From contig JAEZJL010000228.1 of NCBI GenBank assembly GCA_023415815.1, positions 1 to 7,291 on the forward strand: a stretch of 7,291 nucleotides of DNA, given 5' to 3'. The notes under the pieces were generated by a model, which did not search any database, was not told the origin of the DNA, and saw only the letters and a list, made by a program, of their open reading frames with translations. Position numbers and translations under genes: made by a program. This stretch comes from Bacillota bacterium (GTDB lineage: Bacteria; Bacillota; Clostridia; Acetivibrionales; DTU013). Shown here one piece after another: positions 1 to 5,073 of the stretch; position 1 is the stretch's first letter; the number at the start of each line of letters is the position of its first letter.

Positions 1-132
1 CTGTGTCTGCGCGGATAGCTGCTGCGGTGAAGGCTGGTTGCTCTGACCGCATGCTGCAAGCAGGGAAATGCTCAGCAACAGGCATATGCCGGATGTTCCT
101 TTTATTTTATTTAAAAATGAATCAGCATTCAA
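1..132 (-). CDS. Putative lipoprotein, N-terminal part (runs off left edge)
   Basis: Read on the minus strand from a TTG start at 132. The first 44 residues have a basic N-region (NKIKGTSG), a hydrophobic stretch (ICLLLSISLLAA) and a lipobox LLAAC with the acceptor cysteine at residue 28, followed by a polar Gln/Ser/Pro-rich linker. This is the classic layout of a type II signal peptide, so the mature protein should be lipid-anchored on the outer face of the cytoplasmic membrane. The TTG start is chosen because AAGGGAGG lies 7 bases upstream, an in-frame TAA lies a little further upstream, and no ATG or GTG is available between them. The functional domain lies outside the window, so no role can be given; substrate-binding, sporulation and cell-wall lipoproteins all begin this way. 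The gene diverges from the plus-strand gene at 311. Confidence 0.72.
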   Translation of the reverse strand, partial: MNADSFLNKIKGTSGICLLLSISLLAACGQSNQPSPQQLSAQTQ

Positions 133-310
133 ATCGCTCCCTCCCTTACAATATTATTCGTATTGAAAGCATTATTAATACCGCATGCGGCGCATACTGA
201 GTTATACAATCCAAGAAATAATTACATAAAGGTATTTAAACGGTTTTGTCTAATATATATCAGTGGCAATTTATAAAAAAAAGAGAGAGATGAAAACGGG
301 GGATATGAAA

Positions 311-616
311 ATGGCAATCACCGTCAATTTATGGTCAAGAAAGGCCGGCGAGATAAAGCGGTTTCTTGAGAGCTACTATGGCAGGGAAGTAAATATGGAT
401 GAAGATGTCGGCCAGTGGATATATGTTTACCGGAAGCCGGTGGAGGCAGTGGATTTGATAAGCACAGTCATGGACAACAACGATAAGTTCCAGATATGGA
501 TGTATTTGCAGGTGGATGAAGGAGACATACATCCGGTTACCTTTGAAAACCACAATGACATAATAAAAGGAATCTTCCATCTCTTTTACGAGGAAGCTCA
601 GGAAATTACATGCTGA
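311..616 (+). CDS. Conserved-looking hypothetical protein, 101 aa
   Basis: I do not recognise this family. The product is small, soluble and acidic, with no signal peptide or membrane segment. It opens with a beta-like MAITVNLWSR, then a helix-like KAGEIKRFLESYYG, a central segment rich in Trp and Tyr (QWIYVYRKP, FQIWMYLQV) and a C-terminal helix ending FHLFYEEAQEITC. It could be one small alpha/beta domain. The frame is open from GTG at 263, with further in-frame ATGs at 290 and 305. The ATG at 311 is preferred because GGGGGA lies about 7 bases upstream and the protein becomes clearly structured from there; 305 is a close alternative, and a 117-aa form from 263 cannot be excluded. It ends 29 bases before the exported protein gene on the same strand, so the two may be cotranscribed. 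Confidence 0.7.
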   Translation: MAITVNLWSRKAGEIKRFLESYYGREVNMDEDVGQWIYVYRKPVEAVDLISTVMDNNDKFQIWMYLQVDEGDIHPVTFENHNDIIKGIFHLFYEEAQEITC

Positions 617-627
617 GGTGTGATTTG

Positions 628-636
628 TGCTATAAT
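628..636 (+). promoter_or_regulatory. Extended -10 promoter almost abutting the next start codon
   Basis: TGC followed by a perfect TATAAT (631-636) is an extended -10 element. There is no good -35 at the usual distance, the nearest being TTACAT with a 19-base spacer, but extended -10 promoters often do without one. Transcription would start near 643-645, right at the ATG at 646. It could be chance in AT-rich DNA. Confidence 0.45.
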
Positions 637-645
637 ATATGAGTT

Positions 646-1212
646 ATGAGAAAATCACACTTTGTTTTACTTGTCGCCGCAGCTGTGCTTGCGCTGTCGT
701 CAGCATACTCGCTGGCGGCGATAAATCAGGTATATAATATTGGCTTTGAATGGTATTCGCAGCTTGAGGGCGGGTACGAGAACATATACAGGGATGTATC
801 GTCCGACAGACAGACGCTGCCCTTAAAGGATATCGATTTGAAGCTGTCCGTGATAGACAGCGAGAGAAAGCTCAGGGATGCCGGCGGGGAGATAGAGGGG
901 GCCGCAAAGGCCATGCCCGGCGGCAGTCTCTCAGACTCCGTATACATCTGCTGCTCGCTTGGCCCGACCGATTTGCCGGAATTTAGGATAAAGGTAGTGG
1001 ACATCGCGCAAAGAGGGAACAATCTGGAGGTGAAAATCAGTATAAACACCCCGGAGGCTCCGGCTGCGGCGAAGGTCGAAGGCGCCCGCTACCGTCCGAT
1101 GGATATTGTAAAGATCAATAAAAACGCCTTCCCGTCAAAGGGAAGGCTGTACGCCGTATTTAAAAACCAGGATGGCGTTCAGCTCGCCGAGCAATATTTC
1201 GATATAAGATAA
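646..1212 (+). CDS. Exported protein with PrcB-C-like C-terminal region, 188 aa
   Basis: Residues 1-25 form a Sec signal peptide: basic MRKSH, hydrophobic core FVLLVAAAVLALSSA, and a likely type I cleavage site around SLA-A (24/25). The product should be secreted or held at the cell surface. Residues about 98-185 (Tyr-Ile-Cys-Cys-Ser-Leu-Gly, then FRIKVVDIAQRGNNLEVKIS, then P.DIVKINK and a final beta strand) follow the pattern of the PrcB C-terminal domain, known from the PrcB subunit of a Treponema protease complex and common in Firmicute exported proteins. That assignment is by eye and tentative. There is an adjacent cysteine pair at 102-103. The start at 646 is forced, since an in-frame TGA lies at 640 and the next Met is residue 90. 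No Shine-Dalgarno precedes it, and the nearest purine run (GAGGTG, 615-620) is too far away. Confidence 0.75.
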   Translation: MRKSHFVLLVAAAVLALSSAYSLAAINQVYNIGFEWYSQLEGGYENIYRDVSSDRQTLPLKDIDLKLSVIDSERKLRDAGGEIEGAAKAMPGGSLSDSVYICCSLGPTDLPEFRIKVVDIAQRGNNLEVKISINTPEAPAAAKVEGARYRPMDIVKINKNAFPSKGRLYAVFKNQDGVQLAEQYFDIR

Positions 1213-1290
1213 GATGCATTTCTATTATTTTAGATAAGTTTTAAAGCATCATTTCTACTCCATAAAGGGTCAGGAATGATAAAACCAGTC

Positions 1291-1330
1291 GCAGTACGTG
1301 GGCCAAAGCATTTGCCCCCCACTGCGCTGC
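1291..1330 (-). terminator. Possible imperfect terminator after the spermidine-synthase-like gene
   Basis: On the minus strand, six bases after the stop codon at 1337, an interrupted hairpin can form. CAAA/TTTG pairs around a GCA loop, GTGGG (1298-1302) pairs with CCCAC (1318-1322), and GCAG/CTGC pairs at the base. It is followed on the minus strand by GACTGGTTTTATC. The T-run is short and not adjacent to the stem, so the call is tentative. Confidence 0.4.
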
Positions 1331-1336
1331 ATTCCA

Positions 1337-2941
1337 TCATCCGGAAATAAGCTTGAATATATCCATAATCCCGCCGTCAGAAGAGCCGAGCTCGCGCTTG
1401 AAATAGAGCAGGCTGTCGGCGACTATATCGTTCAGGACCTTCTGCCCGAGCACCTCGACGGGGGCGAGGTCGTCCGTGAACACATATTTCGTATCCGTGA
1501 CCTCCTGCAGCCCGTCCGTAACACGCTTCGCAACCGGCAGCAGCTCGCTTTCCTGATCCAGTGCGGCAATATTTTCACCGAAATCCTTAAGGCAATCCCC
1601 GTTATCCGAGGAGTAAACGATGGTATTTGAGCTGTTGGGGACATTGTATTTGTATACCCTGTTCATATTGTCCCTGAGTGTCTGAGTCAGGTAGTCGGTG
1701 ATTTCGGTGCTTTTCTCCGAGCGCATGTTGATGTTTATCATAATGACGCCATTGGGGTTCAGATGCTGCTTTATCTCCGAGAAAAATTCCGTGGTGGACA
1801 TATGGAAGGGTATCGTAATGTCATGATAGGCGTCGACCATAACAAGATCGTATTTCCCGGCGTCCTTGCCTGACAGGAAGGTCCTGCCGTCATTCACGAA
1901 AACCTTTGCCTCATCATCCTTGAGTTCGAAATACTTTTTTGACAGGTCAACGATTTTTTGATCTATCTCAACGCCCTCTATTTCACTGTTCGGGAAGAAG
2001 TTCTTGCACTCCTTGGCAAATGTCCCCGTGCCCATTCCGAGCACGAGCACATCCATTTTTTTGTCCGGACCAGCCTGCTTCAGGAAGAAGGGCGCCATCA
2101 GCGCGTAATCGTAGTAAAGGCCGGAAAGGGGCTTGTTCCTGGTGTATACAGACTGCACCCCGAAGGCCACGTTTGTGGAAAGGATCACGGAATCGCCTTC
2201 CTCGGCCACCTGGAGATAATTATATAGAGATTCGTCCTCCAGCACCGTCTTTTTCCAGAAGGCATAAGAGCTGCCAAGAGGCGCAAAAAGCAGGGCGAAT
2301 ATAAGCGCTGTGGATATGGCGGTCCGAATGATGCGTTTCTTTGTTTTAATAAAGTAATAAAGGCAAATGAGGTTCAATGCCAGTGAGAATACAAGGAAGG
2401 TCTTCTGGGTGCCTATATAGGGTATCGTCAGGAACGTAGGTATGAAGGTGCCTATTATACTGCCGATAGTTGAGGTCGCATAGATTTCGCCCGTGGTCCT
2501 GCCGCTCTTCTCCATGTCTTTGACGCCGAGCTTGACCAGATACGGCGAGGCCATTCCCAGTATGACAAGGGGGATGGAAAAGACCACGAGGCAGGAGAAG
2601 ACCGAACCCGCCACAAGAAGATTGTTCGGGAGTATCCACATCATTATGATTGCGGAGAAGGCAATTACGTATTTTCCTACGAACGGGATGACCGCGATCC
2701 ATATTGCCGATATCCAGACGAGCGAAAAGAGCCTGCCGAGGTTGTTGTGCTTGTCCGCCGACCTTCCGCCCAGCACGTTTCCCAGGCTTAGCGATATCAT
2801 TATCAGGCCTATTATAACCGTCCATATTATGGAGGAGGTGCCAAAGTACGGCGCCAGAAGCCTGCTTGCGCTGAGCTCCACCGCCATGATTGTCATTCCG
2901 CAGAAAAAGGAAGTGACGTAGATGAAAAGATTCTTTTTCAT
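1337..2941 (-). CDS. Integral membrane protein with C-terminal spermidine-synthase-like domain, 534 aa
   Basis: Residues 1 to about 226 hold seven or eight hydrophobic segments (roughly 5-25, 37-58, 73-90, 92-104, 108-135, 155-177, 180-198, 206-226), a transporter-like membrane region. Residues about 235-510 form a spermidine-synthase-like methyltransferase fold: nucleotide-binding loop VLVLGMGTGTF (298-308), acidic VEID (324-327), DGR (351-353), VDAYHD with Asp370 near the usual catalytic aspartate position, and the C-terminal TDDLAPVE (489-496) common in this fusion family. Such proteins are usually annotated as fused MFS/spermidine synthase. Whether they make spermidine or modify or export another substrate is mostly unproven. 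The ATG at 2941 follows AAGGG by 5 bases. The gene appears monocistronic, with a strong terminator upstream and opposing genes downstream. No polyamine genes are adjacent. Confidence 0.9.
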   Translation of the reverse strand: MKKNLFIYVTSFFCGMTIMAVELSASRLLAPYFGTSSIIWTVIIGLIMISLSLGNVLGGRSADKHNNLGRLFSLVWISAIWIAVIPFVGKYVIAFSAIIMMWILPNNLLVAGSVFSCLVVFSIPLVILGMASPYLVKLGVKDMEKSGRTTGEIYATSTIGSIIGTFIPTFLTIPYIGTQKTFLVFSLALNLICLYYFIKTKKRIIRTAISTALIFALLFAPLGSSYAFWKKTVLEDESLYNYLQVAEEGDSVILSTNVAFGVQSVYTRNKPLSGLYYDYALMAPFFLKQAGPDKKMDVLVLGMGTGTFAKECKNFFPNSEIEGVEIDQKIVDLSKKYFELKDDEAKVFVNDGRTFLSGKDAGKYDLVMVDAYHDITIPFHMSTTEFFSEIKQHLNPNGVIMININMRSEKSTEITDYLTQTLRDNMNRVYKYNVPNSSNTIVYSSDNGDCLKDFGENIAALDQESELLPVAKRVTDGLQEVTDTKYVFTDDLAPVEVLGQKVLNDIVADSLLYFKRELGSSDGGIMDIFKLISG

Positions 2942-3012
2942 GAGTGCCCTTGCCCCCGAATTCTGTATATTTATTTAGCGACCGCTTTTTATAGTTTATA
3001 ACAATTGACGAA

Positions 3013-3050
3013 AAAAGGCAAACGGACGATGAGCTGTCCGTTTGCCTTTT
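3013..3050 (-). terminator. Strong intrinsic terminator after the isomerase/epimerase gene
   Basis: AAAAGGCAAACGGAC (3013-3027) and GTCCGTTTGCCTTTT (3036-3050) form a perfect 15-bp stem with an 8-base loop. Read on the minus strand it ends in a run of six T, about 45 bases after the stop of the gene ending at 3096. It should isolate that gene from the downstream spermidine-synthase-like gene. The plus-strand reading also has a TTTT tail, so it may work both ways. Confidence 0.9.
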
Positions 3051-3095
3051 ACAAAGCTGTTTCTTACCGTATATGAAAGGATTGCCGCAAGCTTT

Positions 3096-3956
3096 TCAAG
3101 CCAGGGCGAAGGCAATTTTTCTGAGCTCCTTCACGCTTATCGCAACGGCTTCGTCCTCGCAGTCGGTCCAGTCCGTATGAGGATGGTCGATCTCAACTGC
3201 CAGGAAGCCCTTGAAATCGGCTTTTTTCAAATATTCGGCGAGCTTCAGGTTGTTTATAAGGCCCTTTCCCACGGGGACTCCGGCAAAGAAGTGCCAGTCA
3301 GTGGGAGACGCGTTTTTATCCGGCATCAGGTCTTTTACATGTGTGGCCAGAACATACGGGGCCAGCTTTTCCATTCCGCGCACCGGATCGTCGAGCAGCC
3401 TGAGAAAATTGCCGGTGTCAAAATTCAATCCAAGGTATTTTGAGTTTACGCCTTCCAGAAGCTGCAGAATTTCATCCGCCGTAAAGTCGATATGGTTTTC
3501 GACAGCCAGCCTGACATCGTTGGCTTCGGCTACCCTGACGGCTTCCTTGAACACCTTGACGAGCGCCTGTATCTGAGGGCCGTGAGGCTCATGCCTGAAC
3601 ATCAGACTGCTGCCGACGACCCTCATGACATCCGCGCCGATCGCTTTTGCCCGCGGGATGCTGGCGACCATATCTTTGTATGCGTCCCCGTTCTGCCCGC
3701 GCTCGAGGCCGTCGGGATGCCCCCATGCATACACCCTGTCGAAGCCGTATTCATCCAGCTGCGCCTTCAAATCGGACAGCCACCCGGAATCATAGTTCGG
3801 GAAAAAGCACGATTCAAGCGAAACCCCATCCACATCAAGCTCCTTCGCGCGTCTGAGAAAATCCTGCATGGTCATTTTTTTCACCGGCGGCTTCTGGTTC
3901 GGATATACCTCGCCGAAAAACCTGTGGTAGCAGTAACTGTCAATTCCGATCTTCAT
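3096..3956 (-). CDS. Sugar phosphate isomerase/epimerase, AP-endonuclease-2/xylose-isomerase-like TIM barrel, 286 aa
   Basis: This is a cytoplasmic TIM-barrel enzyme of the family that includes IolE, IolI, tagatose 3-epimerase and related sugar isomerases. The four expected metal ligands are visible: Glu153 in AVENH, Asp180 in LNFDTGN, His206 in ATHVKD and Glu255 in AVEIDHPH. Glu153 and Glu255 would be the catalytic pair in a tagatose-epimerase-type mechanism. The length is normal for the family. The frame is open further upstream, but the ATG at 3956 is clear because AGGAGGA lies 6-7 bases before it and the protein begins with the typical first strand MKIGIDSYCYHRFF. The gene diverges from the aldolase/kinase operon and shares related operator palindromes with it, so it probably isomerises or epimerises the sugar consumed there. 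The exact substrate cannot be read from sequence. Confidence 0.88.
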   Translation of the reverse strand: MKIGIDSYCYHRFFGEVYPNQKPPVKKMTMQDFLRRAKELDVDGVSLESCFFPNYDSGWLSDLKAQLDEYGFDRVYAWGHPDGLERGQNGDAYKDMVASIPRAKAIGADVMRVVGSSLMFRHEPHGPQIQALVKVFKEAVRVAEANDVRLAVENHIDFTADEILQLLEGVNSKYLGLNFDTGNFLRLLDDPVRGMEKLAPYVLATHVKDLMPDKNASPTDWHFFAGVPVGKGLINNLKLAEYLKKADFKGFLAVEIDHPHTDWTDCEDEAVAISVKELRKIAFALA

Positions 3957-3960
3957 ACGA

Positions 3961-3968
3961 TTCCTCCT
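3961..3968 (-). promoter_or_regulatory. Ribosome binding site fixing the isomerase start
   Basis: On the minus strand, AGGAGGAA lies just upstream of the ATG at 3956. It is a near-perfect Shine-Dalgarno and rules out the longer reading of the same frame that begins at 4007. Confidence 0.85.
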
Positions 3969-4037
3969 GTTTATATGATTTATCTTCTCCTGCCTGAAGG
4001 TTATCATTCATAGTGCATAGTAATGCTGAATTAAGAA

Positions 4038-4059
4038 ATTATAATGTTATAATATTATA
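4038..4059. promoter_or_regulatory. Overlapping palindromic operator sites of the isomerase promoter
   Basis: Two palindromes overlap here. TATAATATTATA (4048-4059) is a perfect 12-bp palindrome, and ATTATAATGTTATAAT (4038-4053) has 7-bp arms around TG. Both match the core TATAACGTTATA of the sites at 4230 and 6729 except in the central bases. They lie 11 bases downstream of the minus-strand -10, where a bound repressor would block transcription. The AT-richness makes this weaker evidence than the 19-bp copies. Confidence 0.55.
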
Positions 4060-4070
4060 TCGACAATGTG

Positions 4071-4099
4071 AGTATAATGCCATAATTGGAAAAAGTCAA
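4071..4099 (-). promoter_or_regulatory. Sigma-A-type promoter of the isomerase gene
   Basis: On the minus strand, TTGACT (4094-4099) and TATACT (4071-4076) are separated by exactly 17 bases, each matching five of six consensus positions. This predicts a transcription start near 4064 and a leader of about 100 bases before the ATG at 3956. Confidence 0.75.
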
Positions 4100-4192
4100 G
4101 AAGTCGGAAAGCATTACGGTAAAATGGCTTATTTATGCATGCTACACAAGTATATCAGGTATAAAGTCACCTTCGGTTATGAATAATATATA

Positions 4193-4221
4193 TTGACGGT
4201 AAATTTTTATTCTGATAATAT
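4193..4221 (+). promoter_or_regulatory. Promoter of the aldolase/kinase operon
   Basis: TTGACG (4193-4198), a 17-base spacer and TAATAT (4216-4221); GATAAT at 4214 with a 15-base spacer is an alternative -10. The start would fall near 4228, giving a leader of roughly 110 bases. The -35 and spacing are the same as in the permease promoter at 6692, which supports the call although this -10 is mediocre. Confidence 0.65.
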
Positions 4222-4229
4222 AAATATGA

Positions 4230-4248
4230 ACTTGTTATAACGTTATAC
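4230..4248 (+). promoter_or_regulatory. Operator copy 1 (ACTTGTTATAACGTTATAC)
   Basis: A 19-base element containing the perfect 12-bp palindrome TATAACGTTATA (4236-4247). It lies just downstream of the predicted transcription start and is repeated without a mismatch at 6729-6747, at the same distance (37 bases) from the start of TTGACG. The position suits a repressor. A centre of CG is common in LacI-family operators, but GntR-type regulators cannot be excluded. Confidence 0.75.
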
Positions 4249-4325
4249 CAATTAAGGAGCTTAATAATCCGGTAATGAAAATGCAGTTTAAAAAAATGCG
4301 GTTTTGTTATATTAAACTTATATCG

Positions 4326-4333
4326 AAGGGTGG
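4326..4333 (+). promoter_or_regulatory. Ribosome binding site selecting the aldolase start
   Basis: AAGGGTGG lies 8 bases before the ATG at 4342. It overlaps the in-frame GTG at 4330 that would otherwise extend the protein by four residues, which argues for the ATG. Confidence 0.65.
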
Positions 4334-4341
4334 TTTGCGAA

Positions 4342-5040
4342 ATGGTGTTGACAGTCGGCGACATAGCCCGAATGATGGATTTGAGCTGTGTAAGGACTAA
4401 TAGCAATGAAACGGATATAAAGCAGCTTGTGCTCAATGCGAAAAAATACAATTGTGGTCAGGTTTCGGTGATGCAATGCTTTATTTCCGATGTAAAGGAT
4501 CTTTTAAAGGACAGGCCGGATATAAAGGTCATCGGCAACGTGAGCTTTCCGTCGGGCTCGGATTCTACGACGATCAAGGTTGCGCAGGCAAAGGAGATGC
4601 TGGCCGCGGGCTGTGATGAAATCGACATGGTCATGAATGTTGGCAAGCTTTGTTCCAAAAGGTATGACGAGGTCGAGGAGGATGTCAGGGCTGTTGTCGA
4701 TACCGCCAAAAGCGTTCCGGTCAAGGTCATCATCGAGATCCCCTGCCTTGATAGGGAGGAGATCGAAAAGGCCTGCGAAATCTGCATAAGGACGGGCGCG
4801 GCGTTCGTGAAGACCGGTACCGGCTGGATGCCGAGGGGCACGACCCAGGAGGATGTAAAGCTGATAAAATCCATCGTAGGGGATAAAATAAAGGTGAAGG
4901 CCTCCGGCGGTATAAGGGATCTGAAAATGCTCCTGGAAATGTACAGGCTCGGGGCCGTAAGATTCGGCGTGAACCTTAGAAGCGGCAAGAGCATACTGGA
5001 AGAGTGCATCGCGTTGGGCGGAAGCGTCGAAATACAGTAA
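4342..5040 (+). CDS. DeoC-like class I aldolase with divergent substrate-binding motifs, 232 aa
   Basis: A TIM-barrel Schiff-base aldolase of the deoxyribose-phosphate aldolase (DeoC) superfamily, cytoplasmic, cleaving a phosphorylated sugar. The catalytic set is visible: Asp95 in EIDMVMNVG, the Schiff-base Lys157 in FVKTGTGW, and Lys186 in KVKASGGIR, matching Asp102, Lys167 and Lys201 of E. coli DeoC. The length is normal. Several usually conserved sites differ. The early D-x-T motif reads DLSCV (13-17), the CVNP or CIYP stretch reads VMQCF (43-47), and the terminal GASS or GTSS phosphate-binding motif reads GVNLRSG (209-215). The enzyme may therefore act on a sugar other than 2-deoxyribose 5-phosphate. 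It is first in an operon with the FGGY kinase 33 bases downstream. The family call is firm but the substrate is unknown, so I give no gene symbol. Confidence 0.88.
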   Translation: MVLTVGDIARMMDLSCVRTNSNETDIKQLVLNAKKYNCGQVSVMQCFISDVKDLLKDRPDIKVIGNVSFPSGSDSTTIKVAQAKEMLAAGCDEIDMVMNVGKLCSKRYDEVEEDVRAVVDTAKSVPVKVIIEIPCLDREEIEKACEICIRTGAAFVKTGTGWMPRGTTQEDVKLIKSIVGDKIKVKASGGIRDLKMLLEMYRLGAVRFGVNLRSGKSILEECIALGGSVEIQ

Positions 5041-5060
5041 ATACGGAGCATAATTATATT

Positions 5061-5067
5061 GAAGGAG
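5061..5067 (+). promoter_or_regulatory. Ribosome binding site selecting the kinase start
   Basis: GAAGGAG lies 6 bases before the ATG at 5074. It overlaps the in-frame TTG at 5059, so the longer reading from that TTG is unlikely. Confidence 0.85.
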
Positions 5068-5073
5068 TCATTT

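Noticed and set aside
181..190. Perfect 10-bp palindrome CCGCATGCGG, followed by GCGCAT, between the lipoprotein and the 101-aa protein genes.
   Set aside because: It is short, has no T-tract and occurs once; it could be a regulator site for the lipoprotein gene but nothing else supports it.
1213..1250. GATGC ... GCATC inverted repeat as a terminator for the exported protein gene.
   Set aside because: The arms are only 5 bp around a loop of 28 bases and no T-run follows; it is not a credible intrinsic terminator.
1298..2921. Several open frames on the plus strand and in other minus frames inside the spermidine-synthase-like gene.
   Set aside because: They lie opposite or out of frame with a well-supported 534-aa gene, have low-complexity Arg/Pro-rich or unlikely protein sequence, and lack ribosome binding sites.
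2991..3004. Half-operator TTATAACAA upstream of the spermidine-synthase-like gene on the minus strand.
   Set aside because: Only nine bases match, the palindrome is not completed, no convincing -35/-10 pair could be placed around it, and the gene is functionally unrelated.
4304..4325. TTGTTATATTAAACTTATAT as a further operator copy close to the aldolase ribosome binding site.
   Set aside because: Only the TTGTTATA half matches; the second half is displaced and the region is AT-rich, so chance is a good explanation.
4255..4395. Possible leader peptide in the aldolase operon leader: AGGAG near 4255 and an ATG at 4275 opening a short Lys-rich reading frame that overlaps the aldolase start.
   Set aside because: The Shine-Dalgarno to ATG distance is about 15 bases, too long, and the peptide has no run of regulatory codons or terminator structure.
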